A stretch of 64,000 nucleotides of DNA from Streptomyces lanatus (GCF_014655715.1 NZ_BNBM01000008.1:248001-312000), one strand, 5' to 3'. Counted from the first letter of the stretch, positions 49,801 to 61,653 are shown. Numbers and translations are program-made. The notes: a model not told the origin generated them from the sequence alone.

Positions 49801-49940
49801 GTTCCACTCTTGAGGCGCTGCGGGCCCTCCTGCCGTCGGACAAGAGCATGTTCGGCGTGATCAACGACTTCCGGCGCATCGGCACCTACATCGCGATCAA
49901 CAACCGCGGCGACAGCATCCAGCAGGCGGACGCCACCTGA
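31806..49940 (+). CDS. Giant 6044-residue polymorphic-toxin-like T7SS effector (lonely Cys domain type)
   Basis: One open frame of 18.1 kb. Seen in order: helical N-terminus with hydrophobic helices (about 1-240); Pro/Ser/Thr-rich linkers with PPxY motifs; clan-CD peptidase-like segment with GHG (His1031) and LFSCE (Cys1078); OTU cysteine protease-like domain (GGGNCLFRAL, Cys1377; His1569); a roughly 1750-residue Thr/Gly/Ser-rich, beta-prone region (about 1715-3475); two OTU-like domains with Ser3499 and Gly3778 replacing cysteine; deaminase-like His4325-x-Glu4327 and Cys4360-xx-Cys4363; and three 525-residue tandem modules with zincin motifs (4491-6044). I recognise the general class as the giant lonely-Cys proteins of Streptomyces T7SS loci. 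TTG start overlaps the WXG100 stop; ATG 31839 is an alternative. Activities are inferred from motifs. No signal peptide; export would use the T7SS. Confidence 0.9.
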   Translation: MSIKASPEVNAMIFILTGEKLIDADEDLAYESRRPYSGLGRKVDRLSSLIDKSIHDIAEVMPDDLSKSYAKAMGMLIDDGGKNYLREFAEQLDKIAEGRRKTSMDIMESKWQVIAEVIRLLIEIAIYLAMSFFTGGASASQIMMAKLRSRFMILTTLTHLLQRLHIAPSLTEAFAEAFTTFAVRLAMMNFAPDGRRPDGFDWNDILKSAAFGAAAGFLTSIFDDIAKKIVRSYDNNFLKNGPDLDFKPNPNLKNTPTPEFKNNGPGPNPKPDPDPTPGPKDQPGPNASNTPLTFRNDPLSFRNNPNLWRNNQILRNNADRPGALAGHYGLKGTADFIAAGAGEALAEILIKGAFDGDWSTNWSTFVGAGISSQVEATLTDTAVNSGAELRHLIDKLRNQPPPTVSADSNDARDSSDSPRTQGGDGPDRTGGPSTTDMTGGADSTLTSPPPPRTADSPPPYTTQDPPLYTTQDPPPYSPGPLPTTAAENALWQQVHNGPADVREQALHDIAALRGAQPPGNAEIDVRDSLHGNLSQVPEVRVLPAGNGPAVQVDADEVRRALDGFGTPTTVEDPLTVPGSPESDVQNMPDGAAEQDRDVDTAPTAGQAGGGPVASNGSQPGTGTGGAGARQGGAPASQPQGTGTTGDTVLSDVPEATQDGSAQPSQSPETTPSPEAPSSPETTPSPDTADSSDLTTAPPKVSTTGSYTDTGDMSQAPPLTIVVSEVPPPGEGSPDAIDLLDRAGTDRAVVLGPAVTPDGAGRPVRAAVELTREGPGTPVRVRPLTGPAPTPTPNDTQATTVTTVTTETAFPGADILLPLADALGPAPHPATQSTATTDSDPASDTTTAPPPKKILTESATPVPSNGIAPDSTVTTNKLATLSRPWTETATDLHLESDHGNAPGPGARPSVAPPPPGRVIVRPTGNADNQPAVTTLDGRTVPLTQLRRWVPDSAVRPRPGRAVQTLTISQSPAEDGTSRDAGRRALLGQDTFRGVRTTSGPSSSDPPRTVFTGPPTALPGSGTEQGADYFVGHGTPRTVTLGTDDAAQPTVKVSGVQLGEVLNSWAQDDDQGRPLVLFSCETGRQPEIAGLPVAQHVANRTGRPVYAPTSEVGTARDRDGDVRAVLTEGPDGPGRWRLFLPEPGGAELDDMARDAGLHTGPEPADAFARARTLQQIRTLRDALGPDAEQRPENRELLAGLAYVDGLRWLSPDNAARYGDGRMTPDLLRRMVTDQPGAGVDPATGPTTEQYTEFLRAAAELRATAGPDTTLDALLPPPPPALPPGTLVSPEDVRGLTYAPSAQITWSLSDTPLPLSELGLNAEDTAELARRRPDLSPAPSRPESLAEDLNLFSKDAASADTVRADGRNFRRLDTPGGGNCLFRALLDSARGQDVPPAWAARNVAGLRGLLRDRITGSELAAAAAEATPDPVLAVVDDLRMTALAGVLNPDARSRITQRWNRIAQTVVTDGDGRQWRRILRDSGYPQLATVAPTPADARRLGAEGLIAAAAEHSALWSSPFADLLPQALAHTLDLDLRLVRPDLLAAGKPVVVTLHPGGQGGTLHLAYNGTDHFDALIPATAPLTAVPDPVTTSGDPAGVEPDGSDPFGEWLRGMGGITDLDGPDAETPDRGDPVPLETQLERHRPARLLTGPDAQPPGPAPRDITFEDGSRLPTVLIDPGADPDPADGSTHAPTDGTPPSRPTGLFTGPGVLTLRSPEQVAEQILGQLPKKLRDQFDEAELLRLLTDQPGAFTAPRGARFVGREKSGVGHEMTVEAIPYHRWERFSDVDGGTTRLDTMRRGQAGTGGGRSVGVGRRVAAALSMGPPLNWLLKIGVSLGWTRRTDYSLGTQAYHQTEWRAHEGSHLHLDDVHYRVRVERVTEAPKGTTPATGPSWRRSQVHTAQFAMRDGLSWRLPDDLTVPYNGPRRAPQRLTFPDGVEPRMTDTTGLHLLDPPEDIALAISGARPGSSAHRTLISYVRPGRLLALFGRFSGPVSGPELTRGSGQHPLGHLVVERSIPQRATLVAESVKAELRDLTQTTYQNERGHVRDTRFGVQVTAGPNYTLVGPETDVRLQGGPLVRADFSTGHGHYLGTDAARKTTGRVRNHPVALYRVERTLMVRKAGEPASAARPVRVVSLDWISTQDARRLAGWDSRTPGQTGPNPDAEPPVPWYLTREDPVHLSGQVRAEGFRPDRPQNAVPDQQQNQDGQAAPQDPLRAFADTVLDTLHRSYPSLFVPPLMLRHPRLARFWYGDGRMRTALHNDRQVREALNRPSLAQSLDDLTTTGVPVTLTEDGKVSRGHHTLILRARLTDRRFETTMSERSLRNAVIGTEVSGQGQQASTTLSGGVELGISPRDHDKVPEAGLPRQTGNVSLGARYAKTDQKATRSTAAVTHDHLMFQNGAGLYSYQVELGASFEGHRRPRGWARLATVGLLGAGVFVSKVEERPLFSRGNETVGRVELAVPAAHGSDRHAPADPPPTGPAPAPPAPIRLSAVEADQLLDGTRPLPRTDSAGQRLVRKLLRAPHVVLSTEGGGQRQQLMQDTADLASGTSWHVSAPGAPVRSALRRAMANLHVAGQLGQYLGPFGSRITGLNGAGPLQTHYLKAAVRGELDNLRVKSEPKPASLEATIGNEHRVAGTASTVSRTTLGVQGADMPLQQAPGGPAVVGSYSTALQYAWGKGRGVAQTLTRGRNTTLTYAGRMYLVVADAAETVAVRDRWTAAMGAVGTRAGAGISSAAGRISERLGRALAPRSAAATLQRVRDAVMFHLPMQDVIEAGLAPDGLGTTTPRNLGRGYRVPPFLRGRRFPSHPSGQLDASHAAQQLMGRLTKIGVSSHDREQVLQRLSPDFLRAHLHELTTDGMTLPVRYRNWTSPTRLPVGGSPGQVRFKLTPVTTTVERLRTGFELEDYRTTARDDSAASSQDRGADVTLATGQRAAESGVLLANPSLQGTAAKQRSSTRTETTGNTSMPNIATTQAHAEIVTSYVLTVTMTDATGELLSPRAVASVGSLNEIVPAGLLTPDDDGALTEEDVPEPERAVKMLTADQARPEGIAQWRDGTADPDVLPFDDRIGSGILAVDIRGAANVQDALTLATARADGLGDSDLGRRHTGNVLAERVRMAHLTPLTGLGTAPAQAQQEATTQVGLTSGFREALGANGSQLPAQASARLFGQSHTADSRLYAKMHRTGARLLAVESKPRMEAMQRSKTSDALEAGITDNVEGVVGTSPLAGNSNAGVTNPGASVPIGGANDGTALKGTADTTLGTHLKVVTDRSMLFAIPVSWLSVAEVDHRLTDSRPMHALGKAKRGPRAAEAETTALVWLREDIARDYGLLDDTTFPDEVGAAWDAMAKAAGDLAAAEKNYYDARARARETWLDLTAEEQAALGDDDPDRPTVLPQAVAQSPAVAAWQAAREEVRRWEGHTDTAAADHHRLHLAASRLTAHHQGRATVPVPDLAQEYTEPAWKSEAPEPYEITDGAPRTLTSPDGTTVREVHDMPHDGASFFHALIAVAQDRGRLPHLLGTDLAARFTANPGDPAITERAVRAARNRLAWELGENRNEDLLDTLALDAADTFTQDELDFAEVRLTAAQQAEFDAFGRLPQTFWASPEQRVALATAAMLRPFTSEPPTGRPDGEPTPPERRAGDHGGADLLPALAARLLGTPVTVVTGEGREQRFLPHGTDPAAVDPARDPVLFAADGYFHAALPPGTPPPVATPLPTRAGTSTATEAGPTDAHRSHANPPWHPPADSTGPRYRLARDGVLTAPDGATYTQGAPAGRGNGFFAALSTALHHAAGQPGRDRNEAARLRLRADAPPARLMRLNGLPGARADRDSLFTPPPFTGRPGAPPPSQDALDGHLRRYLADAPWGSGADRAVAEWAAGATGTTVTLIEENGTAHTYPGPSGESGPHVRLRRRGGDFVPVILRTPAPEPTPQHEDPASVPLPDSPTGSALPGLPGDEEAYELSTLSGANSTSDMEMDLDSDSEQAAVLTGPEHEFAAEFAALLEEPELRADALLDVVRRRNAQLGGFPDVAFDSAFTEHTGMGVPEALDQVEQAGRLSSEEYEALREALGLGTGLPFTQTTPTGTSQRDREVTLRMLDRVARLVKEALRKPNRQADAQVTPHIAVTLLPDGSLGIAGNTGLKALTADEAALVEDELRWFVSGQEPGGTRRVRELEQWSRDEESHREWSARLDQEQRDLAQRNAEQAQLRARLEERYESDAWDEGLQQQWDTLLEDEAATGQEQQRLTGERQQWRRDERWLARRRPGIARETRDRTKLRALATGWYRLYHPDSPELDLVKRALANPRILNVAGLDGSSAPGSHGSEHGELTLLGHWVEHWENNPGDPNTPQTLPLGGFKMACASCDLAYRAVNQHIGSPLGHRVQASGTHGMFFPGWRMPQWMRQRPQLVQYIRDNAESIGAYLDQGGVLQGDRTEGTHEQYPAGSSSEYESGDEAMDTDAVLGSPSPGTSPRLPRTAPAEPVATPPTPQGPRDNRPRFVVRSGFDARRFTYGGEPVTDLTIRLAIRGPEGQAAHVRDQLAVGVRELLNNPAYRLPNGDHLHITVEHVDPADSPHLTVDLAGRDRPMDQNTWWADADPAHLVHELTHQLGLRDEYRDTDSPHRPHIPGSLLGALDEQPEDTSLTAAGLRDRHLSLLSALIGDVPPPTAQPDDQTWEAARTATTPTPRKSVWVDPVSLPRSESEEPDVAARMPQAEATLTPFTSGNFEFTNLKHTNEKYRDKAVRIIDLLRKHDTIRAFIGTRPCRITLHLRTTETPADVTDHGDHVEINLASYYFEKYDIGYVMGMLAHEIGLHPLASQNTNIPDEEAMFDGVPLAVPGLTDLKTPRTMSTEGAGQADHIMAAFPSSTRHGIYRDIVVGMAGVLAGDAQAGEEGAKARDVTDLIDTYLMDLATIAVTNDRRKDAAWEPRYTAKVYNAYKEMFVAQLPQDSPVRALLPADKSWYNVTGNFLGLGSSFAFNNQGDSIQTGTDPGEARPRLPQPGTGTAPRPTNRPQRPRDNRPRFVVRSAFDARRFSYDGEPVTDLTVRIAMRGTDAQATHTYDQLTAGVHEFLNNPGHRLPNGDRLHVTVELVRPTDSPHLTVDLVGRDRIMDQNTWWADADAAHLVHELTHQLGLRDEYRDADSPHRPHIPGSLLGALDEQPEDASLTPAGLRDRHLALLSALIGDVLPPTAQPDDQTWDAARTHTTPVPRRSVWVDPVSLPGSESEEPDVPARMPQDATLTPFKSGKFEFTNLKHTDERYRDKAVRIIELLGDHPTIRDFIGTRPCRITLHVRTTETPADVIDRGDVVEINLASYYFEKYDIGYVMGMLAHEIGLHPLASQNTNIPDEEEMFRGIPLPVPGLADLKTPRTMSTEGAGQADHIMAAFPSSTRHGIYRDIVLTMADMLARAAQAGVEGAKAKDVTDLIDCYLMDLASIAITSDYRMNAAKEPGNTAKVYNAYKALFAQHMAADSPARSLLPADKGLLGVVRDFARLATSLATNNRGDSIQQPIPSDEAHPRLPQRAEAKAEQIPAVTRQLSGVRDHRPRFVVRSAFDARRFSYDGEPVTDLTVRLAIRGEGATVAQVRDRLEAGVREFLNDPAYRLPNGDRLHITVEHVDPADDPHLTVDLAGRDRPMDQMTWWADADPVHLVHELTHQLGLRDEYRDADSPHRPHIPGSLLGALNDPPEDSSLAAAGLRGRHLSLLGALIGDVTPAPQQETEQTWDTARTAAVSVPRKSVWVDPVSLPESESESEGLDVPARMPQADATLTSFTSGNFEFTNLKHTEDGYRDKAVRIIELLRRHDTIRTFIADRPCRITLHVRTTETPADVIDRGDVVEINLASYYFEKYDIGYVMGMLAHEIGLHPLASQNTNIPDEEAMFEGVPLTVPGMADLRTPRTMSTEGAGQADHIMAAFPSSTRHGIYRDIVVKMAQILAEDAVNGEENAKSKDVTDLIDCYLMDLASIAVTNDHRMNAAKEPGYTARVYNAYKQAFLARLAEGSTLEALRALLPSDKSMFGVINDFRRIGTYIAINNRGDSIQQADAT
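45276..46847 (+). repeat. Tandem zincin module, copy 1 of 3 (in giant effector)
   Basis: Residues 4491-5014. Begins RPRFVVRSGFDARRF and GEPVTDL, then HELTHQLGLRDEY (His4601, Glu4602, His4605, Asp4611), a spacer with WVDPVSLP, then LAHEIGLHPLAS (His4807) and MSTEGAGQADH. Ends with NNQGDSIQ. Unit length 1572 bases. Confidence 0.92.
46848..48425 (+). repeat. Tandem zincin module, copy 2 of 3 (in giant effector)
   Basis: Residues 5015-5540, 1578 bases. Same order as copy 1: RPRFVVRSAFDARRF, HELTHQLGLRDEY (His5125), LAHEIGLHPLAS (His5330), NNRGDSIQ. Long stretches match copy 3 almost base for base, including silent positions near the second motif. Confidence 0.92.
48426..49940 (+). repeat. Tandem zincin module, copy 3 of 3 (C-terminus of giant effector)
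   Basis: Residues 5541-6044. HELTHQLGLRDEY (His5651), LAHEIGLHPLAS (His5859), ending NNRGDSIQQADAT at the protein C-terminus. It has an extra Glu-Ser in the spacer relative to copies 1 and 2. Confidence 0.92.
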
Positions 49941-49967
49941 GCCGTGGAGCCTTCGCCGGCATTCCCG

Positions 49968-50801
49968 TCAGTCGAGGTCGTGGAGGAAAGCGACGAGCGC
50001 CGCCAAGAGTTCGGCCGGATTGTCCTCCTGGACCAGATGTCCGGCCCCGGGGATGAGCCGAAGCTGTGCGCCGGGGATGAGGGAGGCGAGTTCATGGGCC
50101 TTGGCCACGGGGATCCAGGCGTCGTCGGTGCCCCAGCAGACCAGGACAGGGATGTCGATCGTGCCGTACCGCTCCTGGATCTCGTCGGTGTAGCGCTGGT
50201 CGGCCTGTGCGATCTGCCGGTAGAACGCCGGCTGGCCGTCGTCGCCCAGCCATGGCTCGACGAGCCGGTCGAGGGTCACCGGGTGCAGTCCGGGGCTGCT
50301 CGCCGAAGTCACGTACTCGCGCACCAGGGCGCGATGCAGCGCCGGCGGAAGCTGATCGAACACGGCGGAGTGCCGGCCGACCAGGCGGAAGAACGGGGAC
50401 CCCCAGGGCGCGAGGGCCACCGGGTCGACGACGGTCAGCTTGCGGTATCGGGCGTCGTGCAGCAGGTGCGCCCGCAGGGCTACGGCGCCGCCGAAGTCGT
50501 GGGCGATCACGGCCGGTTCGGTCAGCCCCCAGTGGGTCAGGAGCTCGGTGAAGACCCGGCCCTGGGCGGCGAGGGAGACGTCCTGGCCCTCGGCCTTCGC
50601 CGAAGCGCCGTAGCCGGGCATGTCCCATACGAACACCTGGTGATGGTGCGCGAGTGAGCGGGCGATGCCGCGCCAGACGTAGGAGGAGAAGGGTGTGCCG
50701 TGCAGCAGGACGACGGGATCCCTGCCGGTCTCCCCGAAACGGTCCCAGCGGACTTCGCCTGCCGTGCTGTCGTAGGTCTTGCTCAGCTTCCAGTCAGTCA
50801 A
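49968..50801 (-). CDS. Alpha/beta fold hydrolase (haloalkane dehalogenase/epoxide hydrolase-like)
   Basis: 277 residues from a TTG start at 50801 (MTDWKLSKTYDS), nine bases after AGAGGA; longer frames upstream lack a ribosome site and family similarity. The fold shows the oxyanion motif LLHGTPFSSYVW, the nucleophile elbow HDFGGAVAL with Asp rather than Ser, the acid region CWGTDDAWIP and the catalytic His in GAGHLVQED. An Asp nucleophile after His points to the haloalkane dehalogenase, haloacetate dehalogenase or epoxide hydrolase branch. It is convergent with the giant effector gene, 27 bases apart, and is not an obvious immunity protein. The natural substrate is unknown. Confidence 0.88.
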   Translation of the reverse strand: MTDWKLSKTYDSTAGEVRWDRFGETGRDPVVLLHGTPFSSYVWRGIARSLAHHHQVFVWDMPGYGASAKAEGQDVSLAAQGRVFTELLTHWGLTEPAVIAHDFGGAVALRAHLLHDARYRKLTVVDPVALAPWGSPFFRLVGRHSAVFDQLPPALHRALVREYVTSASSPGLHPVTLDRLVEPWLGDDGQPAFYRQIAQADQRYTDEIQERYGTIDIPVLVCWGTDDAWIPVAKAHELASLIPGAQLRLIPGAGHLVQEDNPAELLAALVAFLHDLD

Positions 50802-51061
50802 CGGTGTCCGTCCTCTGATCGTGGGTGATCGAATTGTGGCAGAGACGGACGGTGGGCGGCTGGGGAGCGGTGGAACACCGGGGTGTCGAGGAGGCGCAAT
50901 CGCCGTGGCTCGGGCGGGAGTTCGGTGATTCGCCCGGCGAGGCGATTTCGTTCGGCGGGTGCGCGCCGTGCTGCTTGGCCATGCCCGCGTCAGCCACGGA
51001 TACGGCGGGTGCCGTGGCACGTCACGAGGGGGCGTGGTCCGGTCTCAGGGGGAGAACGACC

Positions 51062-51345
51062 GTGAGCGTGGGCGTGCGGACGATCGAGCAGGTCGTGTCC
51101 AGGTGCCATCCCGTCTTCGACGTACCGGCTCTGCGCATGGGGTTCGGCCGGGACGGTCTCGTCTATCTCGTCGTCGGGGGCCGGCCCGACGGACGTGCGT
51201 TACGGCTCAGGACGGACGGCTCGGAGCAGACCCTCGCCCGTGTCGGCTACGCGGCGCAGGCGATCACCGCGGACGCGGACGGTGTGATCGCGACCGCCGA
51301 CACCCACTTCCCGCACCGGATCACCTTCTGGGACCCGAAGACTCG
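51062..51345 (+). pseudogene. 5' fragment of a beta-propeller-like protein gene (truncated)
   Basis: About 95 codons from GTG 51062 (GGGGGAGAACGACC upstream) code for a coherent protein start: VVSRCHPVFDVPALRMGFGRDGLVYLVVGG, RALRLRTDGSEQ, ADADGVIATADTHFPHRITFWD. This pattern recalls the first blades of larger Streptomyces repeat proteins with GRDGLVYL strands. After about 51345 the sequence stops looking like protein and the frame simply runs antisense through the phosphatase gene that starts to converge at 51407. I read it as a gene that lost its 3' part. Family assignment is from memory and weak. Confidence 0.4.
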
Positions 51346-51406
51346 TCCTCGGCCGCACGGAGGCAGACCTGCCGTTCCGGTCGCCCTGATGGGGGGGGAG
51401 GCGGGC

Positions 51407-52525
51407 TCACTGCCGGGGCATGCGCTCGATCGCCACCATCGCGGCATCGTCCCCCAGATGTCCGCCGGCATGCCGCATCAGGTCCTTGCACAGGTGAGCC
51501 AGGAGGGCGTCGGGACCCTTCCCGGCCCTCCCGGCCACACGTTCCGCGAGCGGGTAGAAGGTGCCCTCGTGGTCGCGGGCCTCGATGACACCGTCCGTGT
51601 AGAGAAGGACGATGTCGCCGTCCTCGAAGGCGAACTCCTCCTCGGACAGCTCGCTCTCCACGAACTCGGTGAGACCCAGGGGCGGTGCCGGGTGGCGCAC
51701 TTCGAGGGGGCCGACCTCGCCGTGCCGCAGCAGCAGGGGCGGCGGATGCCCGCAGTTGACCAGGTGAAGGACCAGTTCGTCGTCCGGGATGTCCAGCGCG
51801 GCGGCGGTGATGAAAGCCTCGCCGCGATCCTCGGCCGCGGCGTCCAGAGCCGACGGGTCGTCCAGGTCCGAGGACACGGTTCCCTCCAGGAAGGCCATGA
51901 GCGCCGGAAGGTCGGCCTGCCGGTGGGCCGCGCCCCGGAAGGCGCCCAGCAGCAGGGCGGCGTCACCGACCGCCTCCAGGCCCTTGCCCCGGACATCGCC
52001 GATGACGATCCGGGTCGCCCGCTCCGTACGGGCGGCGGCATAGAGATCGCCGCCGATCTGAGCCTCGGACTCGGCGGCCAGATAGACCGACGCGATCCGC
52101 AGCGGACCGACCCGCTGGGGGAGCGGCTTGAGCACCACCTCCTGCGCGGTCGTCGCCACCGACCGCAGCTGCTTCAGCTCCCTCTCATGGCGCTCCCGCC
52201 AGGCGGCGAAGACGGTCGCGAACGCCGACATCAGGATCAGCGTGATCAGCTGGAACGAGTGGTTCAGATCGATGAGGGTGGTGCGCACCGTCGCCACCAC
52301 GGCCTGGGCCAGCACTGCCAGCGCACCCACGCAGGCGGTGGTCCGCGGTCCTGCGAACGACGCGGTGACGGCGGGCGCGGCCACCAGGAACGGGCCGAGG
52401 TGGACGTTGGACGGAGCCAGGATGTCGACCACTGTGACGACCACGATCATCGTGATCGACACGGCCAGCAGCGCGTGACGTGGCTCCTGAGACCAACGAC
52501 GATCTTCGAGGCGTCCAGAAACCAT
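51407..52525 (-). CDS. Membrane PP2C-family (SpoIIE/RsbU-type) protein-serine/threonine phosphatase
   Basis: 372 residues from ATG 52525; the 60 codons upstream in frame are basic and low in information, so this start is preferred although the ribosome site is weak. Three to four transmembrane helices occupy about 17-110 (LLAVSITMIVVVTVVDILA and following), then a SpoIIE phosphatase domain with the metal-binding IGGDLYAA, GDVRGKGLEAV, NCGHPPPLLL, LYTDGVIEARD and GDDAAMVAI motifs. Such proteins dephosphorylate anti-sigma-factor antagonists in Streptomyces stress and development signalling. No sensor domain apart from the membrane part, and no partner kinase nearby. It lies 79 bases beyond the 3' end of the HxlR gene on the same strand. 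Confidence 0.9.
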   Translation of the reverse strand: MVSGRLEDRRWSQEPRHALLAVSITMIVVVTVVDILAPSNVHLGPFLVAAPAVTASFAGPRTTACVGALAVLAQAVVATVRTTLIDLNHSFQLITLILMSAFATVFAAWRERHERELKQLRSVATTAQEVVLKPLPQRVGPLRIASVYLAAESEAQIGGDLYAAARTERATRIVIGDVRGKGLEAVGDAALLLGAFRGAAHRQADLPALMAFLEGTVSSDLDDPSALDAAAEDRGEAFITAAALDIPDDELVLHLVNCGHPPPLLLRHGEVGPLEVRHPAPPLGLTEFVESELSEEEFAFEDGDIVLLYTDGVIEARDHEGTFYPLAERVAGRAGKGPDALLAHLCKDLMRHAGGHLGDDAAMVAIERMPRQ

Positions 52526-52604
52526 ATGTTCTGGATACACCAGCGGCGGTCCGTGTCCGTGGTGGCGGCGCCACAGCCTCACACAGGTACACCCCGTCGT
52601 ACGG

Positions 52605-53069
52605 TCACATGGCGTGCGCCGCGGTGCCGGGCCGTGTGTAGGCCTCCCGGGGAGTGAGAGGTCCGTGGCCGCCCGTGCAGACGACGACCGTCTCCAGCGG
52701 TTCACCGCAGTCCCGGTGCCGCACCTCCAGAGGGGGCCCCTCCGGGTCCGCCGTATACCGGTCGCCCCACTGCTTGAGGGCGAGCATCACCGGCCACAGG
52801 TCCCAGCCCTTGCGGGAGAGCCGGTACTCGTGGCGGGTGCGGTGGCCCGGCTCGCGGTACGGGACGGTGTCCAGGACCCCGGCGGCGACCAGTTTGCGCA
52901 GCCGGTCCGACAGCACCGCCTCCGACAGACCCACATGCCGGCGGAAGTCGTCGAAGCGGCGCACGCCGTTCATGGCGTCGCGCAACACCAGCAGCGACCA
53001 CTTCTCACCGATCAGATCGAGGGTGCGCTGCACCGTGCAGTTCTCGGTGCTCGTCTCCAGCCAGGTCAT
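52605..53069 (-). CDS. HxlR family winged-helix transcriptional regulator
   Basis: 154 residues from ATG 53069. The HxlR pattern is plain: conserved Cys near the N-terminus (ENCTVQRTLDLIGEKWSLLVLRD), the recognition region FDDFRRHVGLSEAVLSDRLRKLVAAGVL, and the wing RTRHEYRLSRKGWDL. The N-terminal cysteine senses oxidants or electrophiles in some members. Longer frames would begin inside the divergent promoter, so the ATG that starts MTWLETSTENC is used. It is divergent from a PaaI-type thioesterase 89 bases away, with an inverted repeat around the promoter that it probably binds. Confidence 0.92.
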   Translation of the reverse strand: MTWLETSTENCTVQRTLDLIGEKWSLLVLRDAMNGVRRFDDFRRHVGLSEAVLSDRLRKLVAAGVLDTVPYREPGHRTRHEYRLSRKGWDLWPVMLALKQWGDRYTADPEGPPLEVRHRDCGEPLETVVVCTGGHGPLTPREAYTRPGTAAHAM

Positions 53070-53083
53070 ACCGCCATCGTAGG

Positions 53084-53141
53084 CTGGCTTCGCCATTGAC
53101 AGCCAGGTCTGGGCCCGGCTAACTTCGATTACTGAAGCCAG
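53084..53141 (+). promoter_or_regulatory. Divergent promoter and inverted repeat between HxlR regulator and thioesterase
   Basis: Perfect inverted repeat CTGGCTTC (53084-53091) / GAAGCCAG (53134-53141). Between the arms lie a consensus TTGACA (53096-53101) and, 18 bases on, TAACTT (53120-53125), a credible sigma-70-type promoter for the thioesterase gene. The arms sit just upstream of -35 and near the expected start point, where a repressor of the HxlR family could act. Confidence 0.5.
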
Positions 53142-53158
53142 ACGGGGAGGAAAGACGT

Positions 53159-53653
53159 ATGACGAGGTCACGGACGTACGAGTGGCAGGATCCGAGCATC
53201 TCCGCGGCCGATGTTGGCCAGGGGAGCGGCCTCGACTTCCTGCGCGCCGTGCTGAGCGGACGCCTGCCCGCGCCGCCCATCGCCGCGACCCTGCGATTCA
53301 CCCTGGAGCAGGTCGACTTCGGCCATGCCGTCTTCGCCCTGGAGCCGGGGGAGGAGCACTACAACCCCATCGGCAGCGTCCACGGCGGCGTCTACGCCAC
53401 CCTCCTCGACTCGGCCGCCGGCTGCGCCGTGCAGTCCGTGCTGTCGGCCGGCATGGGATACACCTCGCTCGATCTGACCGTGAAGTTCCTGCGTCCGATC
53501 ACCGTCGACACCGGCAAGGTCCGTGCCGTCGGCACCGTCCTCAATCACGGCCGCCGCACCGCCCTGGCCCAGGCCGACCTGCTCGACTCCGAGGACCGTC
53601 TGCTCGCCCACGCCACCAGCAGCTGCATGCTCTTCCCCGTCCCGGCGCGCTGA
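53159..53653 (+). CDS. PaaI-type hotdog-fold thioesterase
   Basis: 164 residues, ATG 53159 after GGGGAGGA. The hotdog fold shows YNPIGSVHGGVYATLLDSAAGCAVQS, the helix and HGG motif that hold the catalytic Asp and water in PaaI/4-hydroxybenzoyl-CoA-type thioesterases, followed by TSLDLTVKFLRPI and the C-terminal strands. It hydrolyses an acyl- or aryl-CoA. It is divergent from the HxlR regulator and ends 68 bases before the polyketide synthase gene on the same strand, so it might serve as an editing thioesterase for it, though it may equally belong only to the regulator. Confidence 0.9.
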   Translation: MTRSRTYEWQDPSISAADVGQGSGLDFLRAVLSGRLPAPPIAATLRFTLEQVDFGHAVFALEPGEEHYNPIGSVHGGVYATLLDSAAGCAVQSVLSAGMGYTSLDLTVKFLRPITVDTGKVRAVGTVLNHGRRTALAQADLLDSEDRLLAHATSSCMLFPVPAR

Positions 53654-53721
53654 CCCGCCGGTCCGATCCGCCCCGCGTAGGCTCAACAGCGTTGCACTGC
53701 CGGGGACTTGGAAGGCGGACC

Positions 53722-61618
<7,897 letters not shown>

Positions 61619-61620
<2 letters not shown>

Positions 61621-61653
61621 CCGGTCCCGTCCGGCCGGACCCGCGAACCGGTT
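61619..61653 (+). terminator. Nested inverted repeat after the PKS stop
   Basis: AACCGGT (61619-61625) pairs with ACCGGTT (61647-61653), and the space between contains the perfect palindrome GTCCGGCCGGAC (61629-61640). It begins at the stop codon itself. A terminator is the simplest reading. Confidence 0.5.

Noticed and set aside
45276..49940. Three long repeats considered as a mobile element or assembly duplication
   Set aside because: The copies stay in one frame, differ by scattered substitutions and have different lengths, so they are protein modules; an assembly error cannot fully be excluded without reads.
49968..50801. Alpha/beta hydrolase as immunity protein for the effector
   Set aside because: It is a typical enzyme with an intact Asp-His active site on the opposite strand; immunity genes are usually co-directional and non-enzymatic.
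50825..52657. 610-codon + frame as one real gene opposite the phosphatase
   Set aside because: Only its section from 51062 to about 51345 reads like protein; the rest is the reverse of a SpoIIE domain with all its motifs.
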